From Faecalibacterium sp. I3-3-89 (GTDB taxonomy: Bacteria; Bacillota; Clostridia; Oscillospirales; Ruminococcaceae), in assembly GCF_023347275.1 (NCBI RefSeq), contig NZ_CP094468.1:2752188-2816187 (forward strand): 64,000 nt of DNA. Direction: 5' to 3'. A model generated the notes under the pieces. That model made no database searches. It was not told the DNA's origin and saw only the letters and a list, made by a program, of their open reading frames with translations. Numbering within the stretch: position 1 is the first letter of the stretch; every line of letters starts with the position of its first letter. Below are positions 29,750 through 37,763 of the stretch, one piece after another. The position numbers were made by a program, and so were the translations under genes.

Positions 29750-31099
29750 ATGTCAAAGCAGAAAATACAGTTGTCCGACCATTTCAACTACAGCCGCCTT
29801 TTGCGATTCGTGCTGCCCTGCGTCGGCACCATGCTGTTCACCTCCATCTACGGCATCGTGGATGGCCTGTGCGTCTCGAACTTTGTGGGCAAGACGGCTT
29901 TTGCCGCCGTCAACCTCATCATGCCCGTGCCGATGCTGGTCGGCTCGGTGGGCTTCATGCTGGGCACCGGCGGCAGCGCCATCGTGGGCATCACGCTGGG
30001 CGAGGGCGACCGGGAAAAGGCCGACCGCTATTTCAGCCTCTTCGTCTGGACGGCCCTCCTCGCGGGCATCGTCCTCGCCGCTGTCGGTGTTCTCATCGTC
30101 CGCCCGGCGGCGGCGCTGCTGGGCGCAGAGGGCGAGATGCTGGACTACGCCGTCCGGTATGGCCGCCTCCTGATGGCCAGCCTGCCCACCTTTATTTTGC
30201 AGAATCTGTTCCAGAGCTTCTTCGTCACCGCCGAAAAGCCCCATCTGGGCTTCGCGTTCACGGTGGCGGCGGGCGGCACCAACATGGTTCTGGATGTCCT
30301 GCTGGTGGGTATGCTCCACGGCGGCGTGGAGGGCGCAGCCATCGCCACCTTCATCAGTCAGGCCGTGGGCGGCGTGCTGCCCCTGCTCTACTTCCTCAGC
30401 AGGCGCTCCACCTCCTCCATCCATCTGGGCCGCACCCAGTGGAACGGCGGCGTCATCCGCAGCGCCTGCATCAACGGCTCCTCGGAGCTGATGACCAACC
30501 TGTCCATGTCTCTGGTCAACATCCTCTACAACTACCAGCTCCTCCGCTTCGCGGGCGAAAACGGTGTGGCGGCCTATGGCGTCATCATGTACGCGGCCTT
30601 CCTCTTCGTGGCCGTCTTCGTGGGCTATGCCGTCGGCAGCGCCCCCATCGTCAGCTACCACTACGGCGCACGCAACCATGCCGAGCTGAACAACCTCTAC
30701 TCCAAGAGCCTTCGCCTCATCGGCGTGGTGGCCGTCCTCATGACGGCCCTCTCCATGGTCCTCATCCCCTATGTGGCCCGCATCTTCGTGGGCTACGACG
30801 CCGAGCTGCTGGCGCTGACCAGCCACGCCTTCCGCGTCTACGCCCTGAACTTCTTCCTCATGGGCTTCAACGTCTATGGCTCCTCCTTCTTCACGGCGCT
30901 GGGTGACGGCGTGACCAGTGCGCTCATCTCCTTCCTGCGCACCCTGCTGTTCCAGCTGCTGGCCCTCATCCTCCTGCCCCTCGTGCTGGGCATCGAGGGC
31001 GTCTGGCTGGCTGTCACGGTGGCCGAGGCCGGTGCGCTCTGCGTCACCGTGCGGATGTTCGTCCGGAAAGACAAAGTTTTCCACTACCGCAAGGCATAA
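29750..31099 (+). CDS. MATE-family efflux transporter (third)
   Basis: 449 residues, ATG 12 bases after the preceding gene with AAGGAG upstream. About twelve hydrophobic spans; the start (NYSRLLRFVLPCVGTMLFTSIYGIVDGLCVSNFVG, key Y-G-I-V-D-G and S-N-F-V-G) is typical of the Firmicutes MATE group once called MepA-like. Closest in style to MepA rather than to the two MATE genes at 16.8 and 19.3 kb. Whether it belongs functionally to the SMC operon is unclear; there is no terminator between them. Confidence 0.85.
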   Translation: MSKQKIQLSDHFNYSRLLRFVLPCVGTMLFTSIYGIVDGLCVSNFVGKTAFAAVNLIMPVPMLVGSVGFMLGTGGSAIVGITLGEGDREKADRYFSLFVWTALLAGIVLAAVGVLIVRPAAALLGAEGEMLDYAVRYGRLLMASLPTFILQNLFQSFFVTAEKPHLGFAFTVAAGGTNMVLDVLLVGMLHGGVEGAAIATFISQAVGGVLPLLYFLSRRSTSSIHLGRTQWNGGVIRSACINGSSELMTNLSMSLVNILYNYQLLRFAGENGVAAYGVIMYAAFLFVAVFVGYAVGSAPIVSYHYGARNHAELNNLYSKSLRLIGVVAVLMTALSMVLIPYVARIFVGYDAELLALTSHAFRVYALNFFLMGFNVYGSSFFTALGDGVTSALISFLRTLLFQLLALILLPLVLGIEGVWLAVTVAEAGALCVTVRMFVRKDKVFHYRKA

Positions 31100-31110
31100 T
31101 GTTGAAAAGA

Positions 31111-31139
31111 AAGGCCGCCGGGAAGTCCCCGACGGCCTT
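31111..31139. terminator. Terminator between convergent genes
   Basis: AAGGCCG...CGGCCTT with an inner CGGG/CCCG pairing; T-rich on the plus side (TTTTGC) and A-rich on the other, so it can serve both the MATE gene and the phosphatase gene. Confidence 0.75.
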
Positions 31140-31145
31140 TTGCTG

Positions 31146-31685
31146 TTATTCGAACCGATACTCCACCATCTCGCAGTTTTTGATACCTGCGGCGGCGTAA
31201 TCCTCGTTGGTCATGTCGTGGAAATAGGATTCCACCACCCGGGCGATGCCGTTATGGGCCACGAGAAGATAGGTCTTGTCCTCGTCCTGCCGCAGCTCGT
31301 CCAGCAGGTTATAGATGCGCTGGGCCAGCTGCATCATGCTCTCGCCGTCGCCGTAGCGGTCGGCGAAGTGGGTCTTGGAGATGCGGAACTCCGCGCCGTC
31401 CCGGGGCGTGCCCTCGTAGCGGCCGAAGCACTGTTCCCGCAGACGCGGCTCACAGCGGGCGGGCAGGCCGGTGGCCTCGGCCACGGCCTTTGCGGTGTCG
31501 GCGGCGCGGCTCAGGGGCGAGTAGAGGATCTCGTCGATACGGACGCCGCTCTCCCGGACCTTCCGGCCCAGCTCCCGGGCCTGCTGACGGCCCTTCTCGG
31601 TGAGGGGACTGTCGGTCATGCCGCAGATCTTATTCTCGACGTTCCAGACCGTCTCGCCGTGACGGGCGAAATAAATGTTGTGCAT
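31146..31685 (-). CDS. Histidine phosphatase family protein (phosphoglycerate mutase-like)
   Basis: 179 residues; ATG with AAGGAG seven bases upstream. The catalytic start FARHGETVWN, the second Arg/Glu region (LYSPLSRAADTAKAV; REQCFGRYEG) and the second catalytic His in LLVAHNGIARV are all present. These enzymes remove phosphate from small molecules or sugars through a phosphohistidine; the substrate cannot be told from sequence. The gene follows panE by nine bases, so the two are likely one transcript. Confidence 0.85.
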   Translation of the reverse strand: MHNIYFARHGETVWNVENKICGMTDSPLTEKGRQQARELGRKVRESGVRIDEILYSPLSRAADTAKAVAEATGLPARCEPRLREQCFGRYEGTPRDGAEFRISKTHFADRYGDGESMMQLAQRIYNLLDELRQDEDKTYLLVAHNGIARVVESYFHDMTNEDYAAAGIKNCEMVEYRFE

Positions 31686-31694
31686 GGCATCTCC

Positions 31695-32816
31695 TTATTC
31701 CTTGTGGTATCCGGCCTCGATCTCCCGGATCTTCTCGTAGAAGAAATCATTGGCCGGGGTGGGCATCCCGTGCTTTTTCGCCAGACGGCGGACGACGCCC
31801 GCAAACTCCTCCACCTCGGTGGGACGCTGAGCGAGGACATCCTGCCGCATACTGGGCATCCCGTCGGGCTTGAAGGTGGGGGCCATAGACTCGAGGAAGG
31901 CCTTGTGGTTGTCGGCGGGCAGGTTGACTCCCTCCAGCACCGACAGGTCGATGACCTCCTGCATGGCCTCGAGCATCTTGTCGTAGGCCGGGCCGGGCTT
32001 GGTCAGGCCGCCGTAGGGCAGGTCGAAGGCTGCGGCGGCCTGATTCAGGCCGTCGTTGACCATCAGCTTGCTCCACTGTTTGAAAAGGATGTCGCTGCAC
32101 GGCTCGCTGGCGATGCCGCAGGCGGTGAGGTACTCATCCACGGCCCTGACGCGGTCGGTCATCTCGCCGTTCTTCTCGCCGAACTGGATGCGGCCCGGCG
32201 CGCCAAAGGTCAGGCTGCGGCCCACACGGGTGGCGTCCATACCGATGGCGACGCTCCACAGACAGTGTCCCGGGTAGACGTCCTCAATGTCCTCTTCGCT
32301 GGTGATGCCGTTGAGGACGCTGAGGATGATGGTATCCGGGCCGATGAACTTTTTCATGTCCCGGATGGCCTGTTCCAGCACAGTGGCCTTGACGGCCACC
32401 AGAAGGAGGTCCACCGGCTGGCCCTGCTCGGGGGTGACGTAGTCAAAATGGCACTCCTCGCCGTTGCAGACCACCGGCTGGGCCGAGTAGCGGGCGATGC
32501 GCCCGGCGTCCGCAATGACCTTCACGCCGGGCATCTTCCGGCCAAAAAGAATGCCCAGTGCACCCAGACCGATGAGGGCCGAAGTCTCGATCTTTTTCAT
32601 GCTGTTCCTCTCCTTTTTCAGTTCCATGCCGTCCCAGAGCACCCGGTCTCCCTCGCCGATGCCCTGCCGTATCAGCGCGGCGTCGGGGCAGGACAGGGTC
32701 TTCCGGGTGCCGTCCGCCGCCTCCACCGTCACATCACAGCAGACCTCGGCCCCTTCGGGCAGCTCTTCGCAGCCATACATCTGTTCTTCGATGCGCAGAA
32801 CGCGGCAGCGCTCCAT
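31695..32816 (-). CDS. panE: Ketopantoate reductase with a 72-residue N-terminal extension
   Basis: 373 residues from the ATG at 32816 (AGGAGG eight bases upstream). The PanE/ApbA fold proper starts at MKKIETSALIGLGALG (NAD(P)H-binding G-L-G-A-L-G), which has its own AAAGGAGAGG ribosome site and an ATG at 32600; from there the length, 301 residues, is that of ordinary PanE. The catalytic Lys region (LLVAVKATV) and the C-terminal K-x-x-x-N region (WSKLMVNDGLNQ) are visible. The extension (RVLRIEEQMYGCEELPEGAEV...) runs into PanE with no stop, so either a fusion or an upstream start shared with an internal one. It reduces 2-dehydropantoate to pantoate for coenzyme A. The divergent lysR gene suggests regulation. 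Confidence 0.8.
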   Translation of the reverse strand: MERCRVLRIEEQMYGCEELPEGAEVCCDVTVEAADGTRKTLSCPDAALIRQGIGEGDRVLWDGMELKKERNSMKKIETSALIGLGALGILFGRKMPGVKVIADAGRIARYSAQPVVCNGEECHFDYVTPEQGQPVDLLLVAVKATVLEQAIRDMKKFIGPDTIILSVLNGITSEEDIEDVYPGHCLWSVAIGMDATRVGRSLTFGAPGRIQFGEKNGEMTDRVRAVDEYLTACGIASEPCSDILFKQWSKLMVNDGLNQAAAAFDLPYGGLTKPGPAYDKMLEAMQEVIDLSVLEGVNLPADNHKAFLESMAPTFKPDGMPSMRQDVLAQRPTEVEEFAGVVRRLAKKHGMPTPANDFFYEKIREIEAGYHKE

Positions 32817-32860
32817 CTGCTCCACCTCCTGCCCCGCTCCTGCGCGGGGCGTTTTCCTTT

Positions 32861-32889
32861 ATTATAAGCCGGGCGGTCCGGCCCGTCAA
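32861..32889 (-). promoter_or_regulatory. Promoter of panE
   Basis: On the minus strand TTGACG (32884-32889), 17 bases, TATAAT (32861-32866). A GCCCCGC/GCGGGGC hairpin (about 32831-32850) then stands just before the ribosome site. Confidence 0.8.
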
Positions 32890-32896
32890 CCACAGC

Positions 32897-32926
32897 TTGA
32901 CACGTCTGCCGCCGGGCTGATAAAAT
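32897..32926 (+). promoter_or_regulatory. Promoter of lysR, back to back with that of panE
   Basis: TTGACA (32897-32902), 18 bases, TAAAAT (32921-32926). The -35 boxes of the two divergent promoters are only seven bases apart, so one bound regulator would affect both. Confidence 0.75.
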
Positions 32927-32962
32927 AGAGGGGAATCTGCGTTGACAGGGGGAGGAAGGGCT

Positions 32963-33883
32963 TTGAACATCACGGAACTGCGTTATCTCGTTGCGATCAA
33001 GAAATGGGGGTCGGTGAGCGCTGCGGCAAAGCAGCTCTACGCCGCCCAGCCCAACGTCAGCAAGGCGCTGAAGAATCTGGAAGAGGAGTACGGCCTGCGC
33101 ATCTTCGAGCGCTCCTCCACCGGCATGATCCCCACTGAGCAGGGACGTCGGTTCATCGAGCAGGCCGCGCGGGTGCTGGAAGAGGTAGACCGCCTTACCG
33201 AGGACGCCCACCACGCCCGGGAGCGCTGCGCCGAGCTGCGGGTGATGATCCCCCACGCCACCTACGCCTCCTATGCGGCGGTGGATTTCCTGAAGGAGGC
33301 TGCCGGGGCCGACCAGCTCCGCATCCACATCCGGGAAGGCGGCTCGATGGAGGCGCTGGACTTCGTGCTGCGCCGGGGCTATCATCTGGCGCTGCTGCGG
33401 TATGCCGCCGAGGACGACTACCACTACACTCACTACTGTGCCCGCCGAGGCCTCAAGATGGAGCCGGTGATGGAGTTCGAGTACCGCCTGCTCACCAACC
33501 GGGACGGCCCGCTGGCCAGACACGAGGTGAAAGACCTCGCCGAGCTGAACCATTATATGGAGATCATGCACGACGACTTCCAGCTGCCCGGCGAGGACGG
33601 CGGCGACGGCGTGCGCTGGCACGTCAACGACAGCCGCCGCATCCATGTCTACGAGCGGTGCAGCCAGTTCTCCATCCTGCAGCAGCTGCCCTCGGCCTAT
33701 ATGTGGGCCTCTCCCATGCCCCAGCGGGCGCTGGACCAGTTCCATCTGGTGCTGCGGAAGTGCCCCGCCCAGCGTCAGGTCATGCGGGACGTGCTGGTCT
33801 GCCCCGACCACGGCGCACTCCGCCCCGAAGAGCAGACCTTTATCGACCTGCTCCACCGGGAAGCCGCCCTCACGGTAAAATAA
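32963..33883 (+). CDS. LysR-family transcriptional regulator
   Basis: 306 residues from the TTG at 32963 (GGGGGAGG upstream); another in-frame TTG at 32942 lies too early. Residues 1-60 are a LysR winged helix (LNITELRYLVAIKKWGSVSAAAKQLY..., QPNVSKALKNLEEEYGLRIFER). The remaining 240 residues fit the effector-binding domain but with low similarity to characterised members. It is divergent from panE and shares a 146-bp intergenic region, so it probably controls panE and the phosphatase. Its ligand is unknown. Confidence 0.85.
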   Translation: MNITELRYLVAIKKWGSVSAAAKQLYAAQPNVSKALKNLEEEYGLRIFERSSTGMIPTEQGRRFIEQAARVLEEVDRLTEDAHHARERCAELRVMIPHATYASYAAVDFLKEAAGADQLRIHIREGGSMEALDFVLRRGYHLALLRYAAEDDYHYTHYCARRGLKMEPVMEFEYRLLTNRDGPLARHEVKDLAELNHYMEIMHDDFQLPGEDGGDGVRWHVNDSRRIHVYERCSQFSILQQLPSAYMWASPMPQRALDQFHLVLRKCPAQRQVMRDVLVCPDHGALRPEEQTFIDLLHREAALTVK

Positions 33884-34222
33884 GCCCGCCGCTTTCGGCA
33901 GAAAAGCCACGAAAAGAGGCAAAAAAGCGGTTTTTCCTGGCACTCTGCACAAAAAAGAGCCGAAATTTTCGGCGATATGTCTCCCTCATCTTCCCGGGAG
34001 CGTTTCAAAGGGAAACGCCCTTCATTTTTTCTCTTATCTGCGTTAAAATATGGCATATTGCCTCACAAACAAGGTGATGTGCCATATATTTTTTGATATA
34101 CAGCCCATACCAGAAGCATATTATCCATTTTATGAAGAATGTGTTAACATAAGGCCAAGGATGATTTTGGCAGCTGGCAGAATGGGGCCAGCTTGCAGAA
34201 AATCAAAAAGGAGGTTTCTGGT
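33884..34222. other. Intergenic leader region of cstA
   Basis: No gene. Starts with a run of short GC-rich and A-rich stretches after lysR. An AT-rich promoter-like stretch lies at about 34085-34155. A long hairpin (GATTTT...CAGCTGGC / GGCCAGCT...GAAAATC, about 34162-34206) ends 17 bases before the cstA start and overlaps its ribosome-site region, so it could control translation. I see no known riboswitch. Confidence 0.4.
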
Positions 34223-35728
34223 ATGATTAGTTTCTTACTCTGTTTAGCGATCCTGATCGGCGGCTACTTCGTCTACGGCAAGATCGTTGACAACACGTTC
34301 GGACCCGATGACCGTGAAACTCCTGCTGTCCGCATCAACGACGGCGTTGACTACGTCGTGATGCCTCAGTGGAAGCTGTTTCTGGTCCAGCTGCTGAACA
34401 TTGCGGGCCTCGGCCCCATCTTTGGCGCACTGCAGGGTGCTCTGTGGGGCCCTGTGGTGTTCCTGTGGATCACCTTCGGTACCATCTTTGCCGGTGGTGT
34501 GCACGACTACTTCTCCGGCATGATGAGCGAGCGTAATGACGGCGGCTCTATCGCAGAGATCACCGGCAAGTACCTCGGCCCTGTGATGCAGAACGTCATG
34601 CGTGTGTTCTCCGTCGTGCTGCTGATCATGGTCGGTACCGTGTTCGCAGTCGGCCCTGCCGGCCTGATCGTGACCCTGTGCAAGAACAGTGGTATGTCCG
34701 GCGTTCTGACCACCACCCTGTTCTGGCTGATCATCATTCTGGTCTACTACTTCATCGCAACCTTCATCTCCATCGACGCCATCATCGGTAAGATCTACCC
34801 CGTCTTCGGCATCTGCCTGATCATCATGGCTGTCGGCGTTATCTTCGGCATCTTCACCAACCCCGCTTACACCATCCCCGAGATCTGGGAGCACTTCGGC
34901 AGCATGCATCCCTCCGGAACTCCGATCTGGAGCTTCATGTTCATTACCGTTGCCTGCGGTGCTATCTCCGGTTTCCACTCCACCCAGTCGCCTCTGATGG
35001 CTCGCTGCATGAAGAGTGAGAAGCAGGGCCACTTCGTCTTCTACGGCGCAATGGTCTGCGAGGGCATCATCGCTCTGATCTGGGCCGCAGCTGGCTGCTC
35101 TCTGTACGAGATCACCGGCGGCCTGAACACCGGTCTGGCAGCTGCTCTGGCTGAGGGCCAGTCCGCCGCCATCTACGACGTCTGCTCCAAGACCATGGGC
35201 GGCGTGGGCATCGCGCTGGCTATGATCGGCGTCGTCATCTGCCCCGTCACCTCTGGCGATACTGCATTCCGTTCCGCTCGTCTGACTCTGGCCGACTGGT
35301 TCAAGATCGATCAGGACAGCTACGCAAACCGCCTGAAGCTCTGCGTGCCCGTTCTGGGCGTCGGCGCTTTCCTCGGCATCGGCAATGCACTGGGCTTCAT
35401 CAACTACACCGTTATCTGGCGCTACTTCAGCTGGACCAACCAGACTCTGGCCATGATCGTCCTGTGGGCTGCTTCCATGTACCTCTTCCAGGAGAAGAAG
35501 AACTACTGGATCACCGCTGTTCCCGCTACCTTCATGAGCGCAGTCTCCTCTACTTACTTCGTTCTGGCTCCTGAGTGCCTCGGCAGCATCCTCAACAGCA
35601 AGACCGCTGAGGGCGCTACCATCTACAACACCGCTGTTGCGTATCCCTTCGGCGTCATCTTCGCCGTCGCAATGCTGGCCATCTTCCTGCACGCGACCAA
35701 GAAGAATACCCAGAAGAAGGCTGCATAA
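34223..35728 (+). CDS. cstA: CstA-type carbon starvation / peptide transporter
   Basis: 501 residues, ATG with AAGGAGG at good spacing. About fourteen membrane spans. CstA signatures are clear: FGPDDRETPAVRINDGVDYV (start of loop), GGVHDYFSGMMSERNDGGS and the SGFHSTQSPLMARCM stretch. In E. coli CstA and its relative BtsT import peptides or pyruvate during starvation. Codon use is noticeably richer in GCT/CGT/ATC than its neighbours, suggesting high expression. Flanked by a hairpin leader and a strong terminator, so a single-gene unit. Confidence 0.93.
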   Translation: MISFLLCLAILIGGYFVYGKIVDNTFGPDDRETPAVRINDGVDYVVMPQWKLFLVQLLNIAGLGPIFGALQGALWGPVVFLWITFGTIFAGGVHDYFSGMMSERNDGGSIAEITGKYLGPVMQNVMRVFSVVLLIMVGTVFAVGPAGLIVTLCKNSGMSGVLTTTLFWLIIILVYYFIATFISIDAIIGKIYPVFGICLIIMAVGVIFGIFTNPAYTIPEIWEHFGSMHPSGTPIWSFMFITVACGAISGFHSTQSPLMARCMKSEKQGHFVFYGAMVCEGIIALIWAAAGCSLYEITGGLNTGLAAALAEGQSAAIYDVCSKTMGGVGIALAMIGVVICPVTSGDTAFRSARLTLADWFKIDQDSYANRLKLCVPVLGVGAFLGIGNALGFINYTVIWRYFSWTNQTLAMIVLWAASMYLFQEKKNYWITAVPATFMSAVSSTYFVLAPECLGSILNSKTAEGATIYNTAVAYPFGVIFAVAMLAIFLHATKKNTQKKAA

Positions 35729-35806
35729 CAGCCCGGCGTACTCGTCTGAGTTTCGCCGCCGTCTGAGTGTACCCATTCCGGACGGCACTGCTTGAATTTC
35801 AAGCGG

Positions 35807-35839
35807 CAAGCCGCTGCCAGCTGGCAGCGGCTTGTTTTT
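35807..35839 (+). terminator. Terminator of cstA
   Basis: A 14-bp stem CAAGCCGCTGCCAG / CTGGCAGCGGCTTG, directly followed by TTTTTG. Confidence 0.92.
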
Positions 35840-35998
35840 GTTTGTGGGCCAGAAACAGCCGACCATATGCACAATTTTTCGCGGCGTGTTTTAGTAAGAT
35901 TGTCAGATTTTTGTCTTGTTTTCTTCCTGCTCAGGGCGTATAATGCTATGCTGCCGGGGTAAGTCCGAAACGTGTGCCCCAAAAAGGAAGTGTTATCG

Positions 35999-36658
35999 AT
36001 GCGCAGCTGGTTTGCACGCCATCCTGTCTCTTTCATGGCTCTTTATACGGTATTTTATCTGACCGCATTCCACTGGCTCGAGGTGAACGTCACCGTCCCC
36101 GCCATCTGGGTGCACTGTCAGCTGGACGATGTCATCCCCTTCTGCAAATACGCCATCGTCCCTTATTTTGCTTGGTTTGCGTGGATTCCCTTCACCCTGT
36201 TCTATCTGCTGCTGCGGGGCGACCGCAGCGACTTCTGGCGGGTCTGCCTGTGCCTGTTCACCGGCATGACCATCGCTCTGAGCTGCTACGTCCTGCTGCC
36301 CACGGGGCTTGCCCTGCGGCCCTACCGGGTGTATGGCAGCGACATCTTCGCTCGTCTGGTGCGGATGCTCTACGCCGTTGACAGCTCCAAGAATGTCTGT
36401 CCTTCCATCCACGTCTTCAACTCGGTGACTCTGATGATCGGCTACCGCCGCAGCCGCTGCTTCGACGAGCCGCGCCGCCGCTGGATGCGGCCTGCCGCCA
36501 ATGTGCTGGGCGTCGCCATCATCCTGTCCACCATGCTGCTCAAGCAGCACAGCTGCATCGACGTGGCGCTGGGCGCAGCGCTGGCCTTTGCGCTGGACGC
36601 CGCCGCCACGACCCTCGAGCGCTCGGGAGATGTGCGGAGAGTGCCGCAGCGGCTCTGA
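35999..36658 (+). CDS. PAP2-family membrane phosphatase
   Basis: 219 residues from the ATG at 35999 (AAAAAGGAAG upstream); a GTG at 35972 is possible. Five to six hydrophobic spans. The three PAP2 motifs are present in modified form: LRPYRVYGSD, CPSIHVFNS (active-site His) and KQHSCIDVALG (second catalytic His and Asp). Members dephosphorylate lipid phosphates such as phosphatidate or undecaprenyl diphosphate, or act in inositol-phospholipid-like pathways. The substrate is unknown. A bifunctional relation to the UppP gene at 41.2 kb is possible but speculative. Confidence 0.8.
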   Translation: MRSWFARHPVSFMALYTVFYLTAFHWLEVNVTVPAIWVHCQLDDVIPFCKYAIVPYFAWFAWIPFTLFYLLLRGDRSDFWRVCLCLFTGMTIALSCYVLLPTGLALRPYRVYGSDIFARLVRMLYAVDSSKNVCPSIHVFNSVTLMIGYRRSRCFDEPRRRWMRPAANVLGVAIILSTMLLKQHSCIDVALGAALAFALDAAATTLERSGDVRRVPQRL

Positions 36659-36667
36659 GCCGTTGTT

Positions 36668-36708
36668 GACCCTCAGGTTTCTTTGGGAGAGACCTGAGGG
36701 TCTTTTTT
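36668..36708 (+). terminator. Terminator of the PAP2 gene
   Basis: An 11-bp stem GACCCTCAGGT / ACCTGAGGGTC with a 13-base loop, then TTTTTT. Confidence 0.9.
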
Positions 36709-36757
36709 GTATCCTCAAGTTTTCTGCGCACTTGAAAAGAATTAGCGTATACAAAAA

Positions 36758-36793
36758 TACCCCTGATGCTGGGTGTCCCAGTATCAGGGGTAC
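36758..36793 (-). terminator. Terminator of the gluQ operon
   Basis: On the minus strand a stem of about 16 bp (TACCCCTGAT...ATCAGGGGTA) is followed by TTTTTG. It lies eight bases after the gluQ stop codon. Confidence 0.9.
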
Positions 36794-36800
36794 CTATCAA

Positions 36801-37763
36801 TTATTCAAACAGCCCCTCCGGCAGGCAGATGTCCGCCTTCGGCACTTTCTCCCACGAGAAGTCCTTGATGAGGCTTTCCGGCGTCCGGGGTGCAGGCTCT
36901 TCCTGCAAGCCGTAGGCATAGGCCAGACGGCCCACGATGTCCTCGGCTGTATAGCGGGCGCGGAGGTTCTCAAGGCTCTGGTCGCCGTCCCGCTTCGACA
37001 GCCGCCGCCCGTCCGAAGCCAACAGCAGCGGACAATGGGCAAAATGCGGCGCAGGCAGGCCCAGCAGCCGGTAAAGATAGAGCTGCCGCGCCGTGGAGGA
37101 GAGCAGGTCGGCTCCCCGCACCACCTCGGTGACACCCATCCGGGCGTCGTCCACCACGACGGCCAGCTGGTAAGCAAACACGCCGTCGGCACGGCGGAGG
37201 TAGAAGTCGCCGCAGTCGTGCAGGAGATTCTCGGTGTGGACGCCCATACAGCCGTCGGTGAAGGTGACATCCTCGTCCGGAACCATGAGGCGGTAAGCAG
37301 GAGCTTTCTTTTTCCGCTTCTCAGCGATCTCCGCCGCCGTCAGACCCCGGCAGGTGCCGGGGTAGATGACATTGCCGTCCGAGGTGTGGGGCGCGCTGGC
37401 TGCGTGGAGCTGGCTGCGGGAGCAGAAGCAGGGGTAGACGAGGCCCATGGCCTCGAGCTTCCGGTAGCTCTCGGCGTAGATGCCGCTGCACTCGCTCTGG
37501 TAGTAGGGCGGGTGCGGCCCGCCCCGGCTGCCGCCCTCGTCCCAGACAAGGCCCAGCCATGCGAGGTCCTCTTCCAGCTGGTCGGCGTACCTGCGGGGGC
37601 AGCGCTCTGCGTCCAAGTCCTCGATGCGGAGGACGATGCGCCCGCCCTGACGCTTCACGCTCAGCCATGCAAGGAGGCTGCACGCCAGATTCCCCAGATG
37701 CAGCCGCCCGCTGGGGCTGGGAGCGAACCGCCCTACTGCTGCGCTCACAGGCCCAGCTTCCAC
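36801..37763 (-). CDS. gluQ: Glutamyl-Q tRNA(Asp) synthetase
   Basis: 320 residues from a GTG at 37763 that overlaps the end of the peptidase gene; a start at the GTG 15 bases later is also possible. A shortened glutamyl-tRNA synthetase catalytic core: the ATP-binding HIGH motif as SGRLHLGN, the KMSKS motif as RRLSKRD, and the zinc-ligand region (CFCSRSQL...YPGTCR). It lacks the C-terminal anticodon-binding domain, so it attaches glutamate to queuosine of tRNA-Asp rather than charging tRNA-Glu. Operon with the preceding peptidase gene. Confidence 0.85.
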   Translation of the reverse strand: MEAGPVSAAVGRFAPSPSGRLHLGNLACSLLAWLSVKRQGGRIVLRIEDLDAERCPRRYADQLEEDLAWLGLVWDEGGSRGGPHPPYYQSECSGIYAESYRKLEAMGLVYPCFCSRSQLHAASAPHTSDGNVIYPGTCRGLTAAEIAEKRKKKAPAYRLMVPDEDVTFTDGCMGVHTENLLHDCGDFYLRRADGVFAYQLAVVVDDARMGVTEVVRGADLLSSTARQLYLYRLLGLPAPHFAHCPLLLASDGRRLSKRDGDQSLENLRARYTAEDIVGRLAYAYGLQEEPAPRTPESLIKDFSWEKVPKADICLPEGLFE

